Translations under genes and position numbers: made by a program
Notes under the pieces: model-generated
The model's input: the letters and a program-made list of their open reading frames with translations, nothing else
The model's database searches: none
Told to the model about the DNA's origin: nothing
Shown: one piece after another, positions 1-8,022 of the stretch
Layout of the letters: every line of letters begins with the position of its first letter
Position numbering within the stretch: position 1 is the first letter of the stretch
Origin: Planotetraspora silvatica
Lineage (GTDB): Bacteria > Actinomycetota > Actinomycetes > Streptosporangiales > Streptosporangiaceae
NCBI RefSeq assembly: GCF_016863315.1
Contig: NZ_BOOQ01000015.1
Coordinates: 156,905-220,904, forward strand
DNA length: 64,000 bases
Reading direction: 5' to 3'

Positions 1-2062
1 GCCACGAGTGCGGTTCGAGCACGGCCGTCGCCCGGCCCTCGCAGGCCAGGATCTGGAACGGCGCGAGCCGTACGCCGTCGAGCCCGGAAACCGGCCAGCA
101 GTACCGCGCATAAGCGTCGCGGAACAGGGCAGCGTTGTCCGCACGGCGTCGGGTGCGGTCCAGTAACCCGCCTACATCCAGGCCGCGCCCGGCCGCCGTC
201 TCCAGGAGCGCCACCGCCTCGGGCAGGGCGACCCGCGCCGCGGCGCCGACGGAGGCGTACTGGTCGCGGATCAGCCCCTCCGCCTTCGCCGACCAGGGCA
301 GCAACTCGCAGTCGAGCACCACCCAGTCGGTCTCCAGCTCGTCCCAGAGCGGGCTCACCGCGTCGCGGAGCCGGTCGACGAGCTCCCCGGTGAGAGCGTC
401 GAAGAAGGGCCGCCCGGTGCGCGTGTAGACGCTGCCGGTCGTGCCGTCCGTGACGCCGAACCGCTTGGCCGCCGCCTCGGGGGTCCTGGCCAGTACGGCT
501 ATCGCCCGCGATCCCATGTGCTTCTCCTCGCACACGACCCGGGACACGCCCGCCCTGGCGTATTCATCGAACGCCTGGTCCGGGTGCTCGAGGAAGCCGT
601 CGAGCGCCGAGGTCTCCGGCGGGGCCATGGTCGGCGGAAGGTAGACGAGCCAGCGGGGGTCCACGGAGAACCGGCTCATGATCTCCAGCGCCGCCGCCGA
701 GTTCTCCTCCGCGATCTTGACGCGCCCGCCGTACCTGGTCTCCACATACCGCGTCCCGGTCACGTCGCCGATGTCGAGGACTCCGGGATCCCGGGCGTAC
801 TGCGACGTGAGCGGCCTGACCGGCTCGTACCAGACCTTCTCCGCCGGGACCGAGACGATCTGCCGCTCGGGGTAGCGGAGCGCGGTCAGGCTTCCGCCGA
901 ACACGGCTCCCGTGTCCAGGCAGATGGTGTTGTTGACCCACTCGGGCTCCGTGGTCGGCGTGTGGCCGTAGACGACCATCGCGCGCCCCCGGTACTCGTT
1001 CGCCCACGGGTACCGGACCGGCAGGCCGTACTCGTCGGTCTCGCCCGTGGTGTCGCCGTAGAGCGCGAACGAGCGGACCCTGCCGGACGCGCGCCCGTGG
1101 TAGGCCTCCTTGAGCCCGGCGTGCGCGACGACGAGGGCGCCGCCGTCGAACCGGTAGTGGCTGATGAGGCCGTCCATGAACGCCTTCGCGGCGTCCCGGA
1201 AGTCCTCGGGCTCGGCGGCGAGCTGCTCCAGCGACTGCTCCAGGCCGTGGGCGACCCGGACCTTGCGCCCGTTGAGCGCGCGGACGAGTTTCTGCTCGTG
1301 GTTGCCGGAGACGCACAGCGCCGTCCCCGCCTCGACCATGCCCATGACCAGGCGCAGCACGCCCGGGGTGTCGGGGCCGCGGTCGACCAGGTCGCCGACG
1401 AACACGGCCGTCCGTCCTTCGGGGTGGACGGCGCCCGTGGGCGTCACCGTCCAGCCGAGGGTCCGCAGCAGGGTCTCCAGCTCGGAACGGCAGCCGTGGA
1501 CGTCGCCGATGATGTCGAAGGGACCGGTGAGCTCGGTCCGGTCCGACCACGCCCTCTCGTAGGTGATGACGGCGTCGTCGATATCGTCACCGCGCAGCAC
1601 GTGAACCCGGCGGAAGCCGTCCCTGTTGATCTTGCCGAGCGAACGGCGCAGGTCCTTCCTCTGACGGGTGACGACGTGCGGGCCGAAGGCGCGGTCGGGC
1701 CTGGCGGCGTTGCGGGCGATCGCCACCTCCTCAGGGACGTCGAGCACGATCGCGTCGACCAGCACGTCATGGCTCTTGGCCAGCTCGATGAGCTTCTTGC
1801 GGGCCTCCCACTGGACGTTGGTCGCGTCGACGACCGTCAGCAGGCCACGCCTCAGCCGGGTGCCGACGATGTAGTGGAGGACGTCGAAGGCGTCGGGCGT
1901 GGCCGACTGGTCGTTCTCGTCGTCGGAGACCAGGCCACGGCAGTAGTCCGAGGAGATGACCTGGGTGGACGCGAAATGCCGGGCGGCGAAGGTCGACTTC
2001 CCGCTGCCCGAGATCCCGACGAGCACCACCAGTGCCATCCGCGGAACACCGATCTCAATCAC
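1..2062 (-). CDS. pnkp: Polynucleotide kinase-phosphatase-ligase Pnkp (partial at window start)
   Basis: End-healing and sealing enzyme of the bacterial Pnkp/Hen1 RNA-repair system: 5'-kinase, 2',3'-phosphatase and adenylyltransferase that repair RNA cut by ribotoxins. Visible domains in order: a kinase P-loop GISGSGKST (about residues 16-24); a calcineurin-like phosphatase with GDVHG (about 186-190), GDLVDRG (223-229) and GNHE (253-256); and a ligase-like adenylyltransferase with EKHMGS, giving the nucleophile Lys near residue 514. About 687 residues are inside the window; Clostridium thermocellum Pnkp has about 870, so the C-terminus lies beyond base 1. I chose the GTG at 2062 because GGGAGGGG lies just upstream and the family has a short stretch before the P-loop; ATG at 2038 is the alternative. 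Its 5' side abuts repeat array A, which separates it from hen1 on the same strand. Confidence 0.93.
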   Translation of the reverse strand, partial: MIEIGVPRMALVVLVGISGSGKSTFAARHFASTQVISSDYCRGLVSDDENDQSATPDAFDVLHYIVGTRLRRGLLTVVDATNVQWEARKKLIELAKSHDVLVDAIVLDVPEEVAIARNAARPDRAFGPHVVTRQRKDLRRSLGKINRDGFRRVHVLRGDDIDDAVITYERAWSDRTELTGPFDIIGDVHGCRSELETLLRTLGWTVTPTGAVHPEGRTAVFVGDLVDRGPDTPGVLRLVMGMVEAGTALCVSGNHEQKLVRALNGRKVRVAHGLEQSLEQLAAEPEDFRDAAKAFMDGLISHYRFDGGALVVAHAGLKEAYHGRASGRVRSFALYGDTTGETDEYGLPVRYPWANEYRGRAMVVYGHTPTTEPEWVNNTICLDTGAVFGGSLTALRYPERQIVSVPAEKVWYEPVRPLTSQYARDPGVLDIGDVTGTRYVETRYGGRVKIAEENSAAALEIMSRFSVDPRWLVYLPPTMAPPETSALDGFLEHPDQAFDEYARAGVSRVVCEEKHMGSRAIAVLARTPEAAAKRFGVTDGTTGSVYTRTGRPFFDALTGELVDRLRDAVSPLWDELETDWVVLDCELLPWSAKAEGLIRDQYASVGAAARVALPEAVALLETAAGRGLDVGGLLDRTRRRADNAALFRDAYARYCWPVSGLDGVRLAPFQILACEGRATAVLEPHSW

Positions 2063-2068
2063 GACAAC

Positions 2069-2112
2069 CCCTCCCACAACCCATTAGTGGCCCTCCCACA
2101 ACCCATTAGTGG
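2069..2112. repeat. 22-bp tandem duplication at the edge of array A
   Basis: Two adjacent, identical 22-bp copies (2069-2090 and 2091-2112) containing CCCACAACCCATTAGTGG lie between the pnkp ribosome-binding site and the first unit of array A. They form most of the short pnkp leader not occupied by the array. Confidence 0.85.
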
Positions 2113-2517
2113 TGATCATGCACACCTTCGCCAAACCCCCCACCCACCAGCCCCAACGCCCCCCGTGATCATGCACACCTTCGTGACCATGCCACCCCAC
2201 GCGCGCAAACGTCTGCCGTGATCATGCACAGGTTCGGCGGCACCCGGCCTGACCAGCCCAAACCTCCGTCGTGATCATGCACAGATTCGTTGTCGCACGG
2301 TTCCACCTGGCCGAACTCATTTCGTGATCATGCACGCACCCGATCGGTGCCAGATCACGAAGGACATCTCCGCAGCCAGGAGCGGGTGCGCACGAATCCG
2401 CGCATGATCACGATCCGCGCCCGCGCCGGTCAGGGGGTGATTCCACGAACCTGTGCATGATCACCACCCATGAAGGGGGAGGCCATCCTCATGATCACCG
2501 AATCTGTGCATGATCAC
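2112..2517. repeat. Array A: mirror-symmetric 53-bp repeat array
   Basis: Four forward copies of the box GTGATCATGCACAGGTTCG or a close variant start at 2112, 2165, 2218 and 2271. A 35-bp central element (2324-2358) has outer arms GTGATC/GATCAC and inner arms GCACC/GGTGC. Three reverse-complement copies end at 2411, 2464 and 2517. All spacings are exactly 53 bp. A weaker second box related to TGACCTGC sits at unit positions 33-40, for example TGACCAGC in the unit at 2218. Length is 406 bp (7 x 53 + 35), the same as array B. The rightmost unit overlaps the 3' end of hen1 and supplies its stop codon. Function unknown. Confidence 0.95.
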
Positions 2518-4021
2518 GGCGAGGGGGTTGGGTGGGGAGGTGGAAGACGGCCATTTGGGTGGGCGGGCCCACTTCTGGGTCGTCCTCCCCCACCGGCCTG
2601 AAGGTCACCTCGTACCCGTACGCCTCGCAGACTCCCGCCGCCCACGTGGTGAACTCGGCCCTGGTCCATTCGAACCGGTGGTCCGGATGACGCCTGCGTG
2701 AGGGCCCGCCATCCGTATCCGCCAGGCCTTCGTATCGGACGTTGTACTCCACGTTGGGCGTGGTCACGACGACATGGCGCGGCCTGGCCACCCCGAAGAC
2801 CACCCGCTCCAGAGCGGGAAGCCGTGGCGGGTCGACGTGCTCGACGACTTCCATGAGAACGGCCGCGTCATGTCCGGCGAACCGGGCGTCCGTGTACGTC
2901 AGCGACCCCTGGAACAGCTCCAGGCGCGCCCGCTTGGCGTCCGCCATGCGCTCCAGCTTGAGCTTCCGCGCGGCCATCGCGAGCGCCCGCGCCGACACGT
3001 CCACCCCTGTGATCTTGGCGAACGACGGCCGGCTCAGCAGCGCCGACACCAGTTGCCCCGGACCGCAGCCGAGGTCGATCACGGAACGGGCGCCGATCTC
3101 CTCCAGCACCGACACGACCGCGTCACGCCGAATGGTGTTCAGTGGTGTCCGCGGCTCGAGGACCGGAAGCTCCTCAGCCTCAGCCACATCACCGGCCGCG
3201 GTCGGCGCATCATCGGCGTCGTCGACGGACGGCGCCTCCGTGATCTCCTCCTCGGAGGGCGGCTCCAGCGACTCCTCGACGTCGTCGCCGATCTCGGCCA
3301 GGCGGGCGAAAGCCGTACGGGCCAGGGCCCAGCGGCGGCCGAGGTAACGGCGCGTGATCAGCACGCGCTCCGGATGGGCGCCCAGCCAGCCGCCGCCCGC
3401 CCGGATCAGCTTGTCCACCTCGTCGCCCGCGATCCAGTAGTGCTTGGCGTCGTCCAGCACAGGAAGCAGCACGTACAGATGGTTGAGCGCGTCGGCCAGG
3501 CGGACCTCGCCGCGCAGCGTCAGCCGGACGTAGCGCGAGTCGCCCCATTCCGGGAAGTTCTCATCGAGCGGCACGGCCGTCGCGTCCACCTGCCAGCCGA
3601 GGGGCTCGAACAGCCTGCGCGCGAGGTCGGCGCCACCCCTGCAGGGCAGCGCGGGTAAGCCGAGTTCCAGGGGGATCGGCCGGTCGGCGAGCTCCTGCCG
3701 GGAGGCACACCGCCCGGTCCTCGCCGTACGGAACACGTCGGCGAGGGCGACCGCGAGCAGCGACGACGCGGCGTACGGCCGGTCGTTGACGTACTGCCCG
3801 AGCGAGAAGTCGGGCGACGACTTCCCGCGGGATCGGACGAGCCGGATCGGATCGACCTCCAGCAGCAGCGCGGCCGTGCACCGATGCTCACTCGCCTCGG
3901 GATACAGGACGCGGGCCGTGCCGAACGACTGGCCGAACTCCTGCACGCGGTCTGGATGCTTGTGCAGGAGGAAGCCGAGATCCGTGGCCGGCGACAGGGT
4001 CGTCGAGATGGTGAGGAGCAC
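2495..4021 (-). CDS. hen1: Hen1 3'-terminal RNA ribose 2'-O-methyltransferase
   Basis: Partner of Pnkp. It methylates the 2'-OH at the 3' end of cleaved RNA before sealing, protecting the repaired molecule from a second cut. The predicted 508-aa protein has the typical bacterial Hen1 N-terminal domain, beginning LLTISTTLSPATDLGFLLHK, which activates the Pnkp ligase. An acidic linker follows at about residues 245-290, then a class I methyltransferase domain with the SAM motif DLGCGPG and the metal-binding motif EVVEH. The GTG at 4021 fits the family N-terminus, although its Shine-Dalgarno match is weak. The gene is slightly longer than characterised homologues (about 465 aa). Its last residues (DHAQIR) and TGA stop are encoded inside the outermost unit of array A, so the original C-terminus was probably altered by the array. 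Confidence 0.93.
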   Translation of the reverse strand: MLLTISTTLSPATDLGFLLHKHPDRVQEFGQSFGTARVLYPEASEHRCTAALLLEVDPIRLVRSRGKSSPDFSLGQYVNDRPYAASSLLAVALADVFRTARTGRCASRQELADRPIPLELGLPALPCRGGADLARRLFEPLGWQVDATAVPLDENFPEWGDSRYVRLTLRGEVRLADALNHLYVLLPVLDDAKHYWIAGDEVDKLIRAGGGWLGAHPERVLITRRYLGRRWALARTAFARLAEIGDDVEESLEPPSEEEITEAPSVDDADDAPTAAGDVAEAEELPVLEPRTPLNTIRRDAVVSVLEEIGARSVIDLGCGPGQLVSALLSRPSFAKITGVDVSARALAMAARKLKLERMADAKRARLELFQGSLTYTDARFAGHDAAVLMEVVEHVDPPRLPALERVVFGVARPRHVVVTTPNVEYNVRYEGLADTDGGPSRRRHPDHRFEWTRAEFTTWAAGVCEAYGYEVTFRPVGEDDPEVGPPTQMAVFHLPTQPPRRDHAQIR

Positions 4022-4077
4022 CCGGCAAAGTGTGCCGGATGCCCCATTCGTCCGCGACCGATTTGTGCCCAGAACGT

Positions 4078-4132
4078 GCCGAGCGTTCCCCGCACCCCAG
4101 ACACGGCCGAGCGTTCCCCGCACCCAGACACG
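4078..4132. repeat. 27/28-bp tandem duplication upstream of hen1
   Basis: Two near-identical copies (4078-4105 and 4106-4132) sharing GCCGAGCGTTCCCCGCACC lie in the 130-bp gap between hen1 and the next gene on the same strand. They fall in the probable hen1 promoter region and could be operator copies or a simple duplication. Confidence 0.75.
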
Positions 4133-4151
4133 GGAGTACGGCGTCCGCCGC

Positions 4152-5075
4152 TCAGACGTGCGGCATGACCTCGGCGGCGAGCAGCTCCAGGTGGTCGAGG
4201 TCGGCCAGGTCGAGCACCTGGAGGTAGATCCGCTCCGCGCCCAGCCCGGCGAACTCGCCGATCTTGTCGACGACCTCCGCCGGCGTCCCGGCGAGCCCGC
4301 CCCTGCGCAGCTGCGCCACGTCGGAGCCGGCGGCCTCGGCCCGCCGGGCGATCTCTGCCTCGTCCGTCCCCACGCAAACGGTCTGGGCGGCCGACAGCAG
4401 CACGGTGTCGCGCCCGGCCTCCTCGCACGCCGCCCGCACCCGGCCGTAGGCGGCGCCGGTCTCCTCCACGGTGCGGAACGGCACGTTGTACTCATCGGCG
4501 AACCGGGCGACCAGCCGGGGCGTCCGCCGTGCACCGGAACCGCCCAGGATGAGCGGCGGGCGCGGGCTCTGGACCGGCTTGGGCAACGCCGGAGAGTTCA
4601 CCAGGCTGTAGTGGGTGCCCTCGAACGAGTAGGGCTTGGTGGCCGACCAGAGACCGGTGATGATCTCCAGCTGCTCCTCCAACCGCTCGAACCGCTCCCC
4701 CACCGGAGGGAACGGGATGCCGTACGAGTGATGCTCGTCGTCGAGCCAGCCGGTGCCGAGCCCGAGCTCGACCCGGCCGCCGCTCATCTGGTCGACCCCG
4801 GCGACGCTGATCGCGAGCGGACCCGGAAGCCGGAAGGTCGCGGGCGTGACCAGCGTGCCCAGCCGGATGCGTGACGTCTCCCGCGCGAGGCCCGCCAGCG
4901 TCACCCACGCGTCGGTCGAGCCGACGCCCGGGTCGCCCGGACCGATCCGCTGGTAATGGTCGGACCTGAAGAACGCGTCGAACCCCAGCCGCTCGGCGGC
5001 CTGAGCCACCACGAGCAGGTCGTCGTAGGTCGCACCCTGCTGCGGCTCAGTGAAGATCCTCAATTTCATCCGCAC
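4152..5075 (-). CDS. LLM-class F420-dependent oxidoreductase
   Basis: A 307-aa luciferase-like monooxygenase-fold protein of the actinobacterial F420-dependent group (the subfamily with KLRIFTEPQQG at the N-terminus). Other family features are FFRSDHYQR, the conserved GLGTGWLDDEH segment and LILGGSG near the middle, all typical of the TIM-barrel cofactor site. The substrate cannot be inferred. I chose GTG 5075 because GGAGGGG lies five bases upstream; ATG 5069 is possible. It lies upstream of hen1 on the same strand with a 130-bp gap, so co-transcription is possible but unsupported. Confidence 0.88.
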   Translation of the reverse strand: MRMKLRIFTEPQQGATYDDLLVVAQAAERLGFDAFFRSDHYQRIGPGDPGVGSTDAWVTLAGLARETSRIRLGTLVTPATFRLPGPLAISVAGVDQMSGGRVELGLGTGWLDDEHHSYGIPFPPVGERFERLEEQLEIITGLWSATKPYSFEGTHYSLVNSPALPKPVQSPRPPLILGGSGARRTPRLVARFADEYNVPFRTVEETGAAYGRVRAACEEAGRDTVLLSAAQTVCVGTDEAEIARRAEAAGSDVAQLRRGGLAGTPAEVVDKIGEFAGLGAERIYLQVLDLADLDHLELLAAEVMPHV

Positions 5076-5162
5076 ATTATCCCCTCCGCCCCTGAGAGCG
5101 ATTGCTAAAGTGCAAGCCTCCTGTGCGCAACGTAGTCACAAGACGACTGAGGGTGGCGAACG

Positions 5163-6236
5163 GTGGATTCGGCACGGCATACCCGCGAGGCGGGGAACCC
5201 ACCTCGTTTCCTGGTGATGCTGGGCGCGGTCGCACTGGTCACGACCACGGGGGTCGCCCTCTGGCTGCTTCCCGCACAGATGCGCGCCGACTGGGGCTCG
5301 GCGCCGGAGCCCACGAGGTCGCTGGCGGCCGCGGAGCCGCCCCTGACGACCGGCCCCGGAACGCCTCCGGCGCAGCCCTCCGGCGCCCCCGCGCCCGGCA
5401 GGACCCACACCAGCGGCCCTTCCGGTTACGTGGGGTTCGTGGACGCCACCCGCAACCCGAGGTTCGACCTGTCGGCGAACGCGCGGCGCACCGGGATCCG
5501 GTGGTACATGGTCGGCCATCTCACGGCGGGGCTCGACGGCTGCTCCCCCATCTGGGACGGCGCACCCGGCAGGGACGACCTGGTCGCCGATCGCATCGAC
5601 CGGCTGCGGGCGCAGGGCGGGGACGCCGGGCTGGCGTTCGGCGGGCCGTACGGACCGGAGCTGTCGGCGACCTGCCCGAGCCAGGCCCGCCTGACGGCGG
5701 CCTACCAGCAGATGATCGACGCCTTCCAGCCCATCGCGATCGACTTCGAGCTCGGCGACCAGGGCGACGGAGCCACCGTCGAGCGCCGGGGCGTGGTCAT
5801 CGCGACCCTCCAGCACGAGGCCCAGGACGCCGGGCGCCCGCTCGGTGTCACCTTCACGCTCCCCGTGACCGAGGACGGTCTGGCGCCCGCCCACGCCGAC
5901 ATGTTGCGCGCCACCCACGAGGCGGGAGCGGAGATCGACACCGTCAACCTGCTCATGAGGTTCGTCCCCGGCTCCCGTGACAACCTGCGCAGGCTCTCCG
6001 TCGCCGCCAGGGCGGCACACGCCCAGCTCGAGCGGGCCCTCGGGGTCGGCGGCCGGGCGGGCTGGCAGCGGATGGGGCTCACCCCCGTCTTGGTGAGCCC
6101 GGACGACCTCAGCGTGTCCGAGGCGGAGAGGCTCATGGCGTTCCGGTCGAGGACCGGGCTCGCCTGGCTGTCGGTCCGGGGCGCCCGGCCGGCGGACGAG
6201 GTCCTTCGCCTGCTCAGCGCCCCGACCGCCACGTGA
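5163..6236 (+). CDS. Secreted or membrane-anchored GH18-like (chitinase-type) protein
   Basis: A 357-aa protein with an N-terminal hydrophobic segment (about residues 16-38), a Pro/Ala/Thr-rich linker to about residue 90, and a domain resembling actinobacterial GH18 chitinase-like proteins: GYVGFVDATRNP at its start, a LAFGGPYG strand and an AIDFEL strand in place of the GH18 DxxDxDxE motif. The motif is reduced, so catalysis is uncertain. GTG 5163 is preceded by GAGGGTGG. It is probably exported and may act on cell-wall or environmental polysaccharide, but the substrate is not known. Confidence 0.65.
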   Translation: MDSARHTREAGNPPRFLVMLGAVALVTTTGVALWLLPAQMRADWGSAPEPTRSLAAAEPPLTTGPGTPPAQPSGAPAPGRTHTSGPSGYVGFVDATRNPRFDLSANARRTGIRWYMVGHLTAGLDGCSPIWDGAPGRDDLVADRIDRLRAQGGDAGLAFGGPYGPELSATCPSQARLTAAYQQMIDAFQPIAIDFELGDQGDGATVERRGVVIATLQHEAQDAGRPLGVTFTLPVTEDGLAPAHADMLRATHEAGAEIDTVNLLMRFVPGSRDNLRRLSVAARAAHAQLERALGVGGRAGWQRMGLTPVLVSPDDLSVSEAERLMAFRSRTGLAWLSVRGARPADEVLRLLSAPTAT

Positions 6237-6630
6237 CCTTCCCGCGGACGTCGGTTGATCAGACCGGTGGATCGGCCCCCGGAGGACGGGCCGACGCATG
6301 TGCCATGAGAGGAGGGAGGGGGCGGAAACGGGTAGCCCGCGGTCCCGGCGAGCATCAAGCCGGAGGTCAGGCTTTTACGCACAGCACATAGGCAGTGCCG
6401 CCGGTCGCGCGCATCCCTGTGAGGCAGAACGCCTGCCCGGTGCCGTTGAGGCCGCATGGCGAGGATTCCGATCACGGGACCGACGGGGCGTTGAGCGCTT
6501 TCCGACTCTTCAAGGTCCGCCCGGCTTCGGTCCATCGGACCAGGCGGTCACGTCTTGCCGGCGGGCTGCCGGCTCTTGGGCCGGACGGTCGATTCGCGTA
6601 GCGTCTGGCGACCGTGTCCGCGGTGCCCTT

Positions 6631-6666
6631 CTGTCCCGTGTACACGACCTGTCCCGTGTACACGAC
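6631..6666. repeat. 18-bp perfect tandem repeat with GTGTACAC palindromes
   Basis: CTGTCCCGTGTACACGAC occurs twice back to back (6631-6648 and 6649-6666). Each copy contains the 8-bp palindrome GTGTACAC. Paired palindromes 18 bp apart look like operator half-sites, but no start codon lies close by on either strand. Confidence 0.8.
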
Positions 6667-6698
6667 TTCGGAGAAGGGGCTCGGCCGGCATCCCAGGA

Positions 6699-6734
6699 CC
6701 CCGATCGCCAGGCATGCCCGCCGGCGATCAGGGA
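6699..6734 (-). terminator. Terminator-like hairpin after the RNA methyltransferase gene
   Basis: Arms CCGATCGCC (6701-6709) and GGCGATCAGG (6723-6732) form a GC-rich stem-loop about 20 nt beyond the stop of the gene ending at 6751. There is no clear U tract. Confidence 0.5.
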
Positions 6735-6750
6735 CCATGCGGGTCAGGGG

Positions 6751-7992
6751 CTAGATCGGCTCCTTGACCAGCAGCGCCACGCACTCCACATGGTGGGTCA
6801 TCGGGTACTGGTCGAACGCCCTCAGCCCGTCGACGCGATAGCCGTGCCCGGCGAACCAGGCGATGTCGCGCGCCAGGGTCGCGGGGTCGCAGGAGACGTA
6901 GACGATCCGCGACGCGCGCAACGACGCGACGCGGTCGACGACCGGACGGCCCAGACCGGCCCTGGGCGGGTCGGCGACGACGAGATCTGCCACCTCGAGG
7001 TCCAGCCGGTCGAGGGCCTCCTCCACCCGGCCGCGCTCGAACGTGGCCTGTGGCAGGTCACGCAGGTTCCAGCGGGCGTCCTGGACGGCCTGCGGCTCCG
7101 ACTCGATCCCCAGGACCGCGCCCTCGGGCCCTACGGCACGAGCCAGGCCCGCGGCGAACAGGCCGGCGCCGCAGTAGAGGTCGAGGGCCCACTCCCCCTC
7201 CTTCGGCTGCGCGAAGTCGAGCACCGCGTCGAGCAGCGTCTCCGCCGCCCCGGGGTGGACCTGCCAGAAACCACTCGCCGTCACCCGGAAGTCCCGGTCG
7301 CGGACCCGCTCGACCAGCGACGCCTGTCCCCGGAGCGCGCGCGTTCCGCGTTTGCCCTCGTCGAGGAGGACTGACGCGTCCACATCCGGTACGGCCACGC
7401 GGCGGTGAGGCCGGGGTTCCACGATCACCGCCCGGTCGCCGCCCGCCGCCGCGACCACTTCGACCGACGCGCCGCCGCGCCAGTTGAGCGTCTCGGCTCC
7501 GACCTCCTCGACGGCGGGGTGGGCGATCAGGCACCGGTCGATGTGCTCGATGTCGTGGGACCGATGGCGGCGGAGCCCGGCGGAGCCGTCGGTGTCGACG
7601 GCGAACTGCACACGCGTGCGCCAGCCGAGCCCGTCCGGCGCGCCCGGCACCTCCTCGACCACGACCTTCCACTCGAGTCCCGCCAGCCGCTGGAGCTGCT
7701 CGGCGACGACGTCGGCCTTCATCCGCCGCTGCGCGTCGAGTGACGCGTGCTGCCAGTCGCAACCGCCGCACCGTCCGGGCCCGCTGAAGGGGCATGGCGG
7801 CGTCACCCGGTCAGGGGAGGCCTTGAGGATCTCGACGGCGTCGGCTCTGAGGAATCGGGCGGTCTCCTCGGTGATCTCGGCCAGGACCCGCTCCCCTGGC
7901 AGGGCGTGCCGTACGAACACCACGCGGCCCTCGTGCCTGGCCACGCACCAGCCGCCGTTGGCGACTCGATCCACGGTCAGCTCAACCGGCAC
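6751..7992 (-). CDS. Class I SAM-dependent RNA m5U methyltransferase (TrmA/RumA family)
   Basis: A 413-aa protein predicted to methylate C5 of uridine in rRNA or tRNA. N-terminal TRAM-like beta-barrel (about residues 1-55). Cysteine cluster CPFSGPGRCGGCDW (about 72-85), typical of the Fe-S motif of RumA-type enzymes. SAM-binding DLYCGAGLFA. NPPR-like motif VADPPRAGL. Catalytic Cys in YVSCDPATLARD and the general-base Glu in HHVECVALL at the C-terminus. An AAGGAGG Shine-Dalgarno lies upstream of the GTG at 7992. The position modified (23S rRNA or tRNA) cannot be settled from sequence. Confidence 0.9.
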   Translation of the reverse strand: MPVELTVDRVANGGWCVARHEGRVVFVRHALPGERVLAEITEETARFLRADAVEILKASPDRVTPPCPFSGPGRCGGCDWQHASLDAQRRMKADVVAEQLQRLAGLEWKVVVEEVPGAPDGLGWRTRVQFAVDTDGSAGLRRHRSHDIEHIDRCLIAHPAVEEVGAETLNWRGGASVEVVAAAGGDRAVIVEPRPHRRVAVPDVDASVLLDEGKRGTRALRGQASLVERVRDRDFRVTASGFWQVHPGAAETLLDAVLDFAQPKEGEWALDLYCGAGLFAAGLARAVGPEGAVLGIESEPQAVQDARWNLRDLPQATFERGRVEEALDRLDLEVADLVVADPPRAGLGRPVVDRVASLRASRIVYVSCDPATLARDIAWFAGHGYRVDGLRAFDQYPMTHHVECVALLVKEPI

Positions 7993-8022
7993 CGTGGCCT
8001 CCTTCGCATGTCATGCGGTCAA

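Larger units (their letters stand above)
6237..6750. other. Intergenic region without convincing gene
   Basis: This 514-bp stretch lies between two convergent genes. I found no open frame with a plausible start and family resemblance. It contains an 18-bp tandem repeat centred on GTGTACAC (6631-6666) and a terminator-like hairpin for the minus-strand gene (6699-6734). Confidence 0.6.

Noticed and set aside
518..2221. 567-aa open frame on the plus strand opposite pnkp
   Set aside because: High-GC shadow: Arg/Asp/Gly/Val-rich, no family, and it ends inside repeat array A. The minus-strand frame encodes recognisable Pnkp motifs.
2112..2517. CRISPR array
   Set aside because: Regular 19-bp repeats with 34-bp spacers suggest CRISPR at first sight, but the repeats reverse orientation at a central palindrome, the spacers share a second conserved box, and no cas gene is near any of the three loci.
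4022..4534. N-terminal extension of Hen1 overlapping the LLM oxidoreductase gene
   Set aside because: The in-frame upstream sequence has no Hen1 similarity and covers another gene and a tandem repeat. The family N-terminus begins at 4021.
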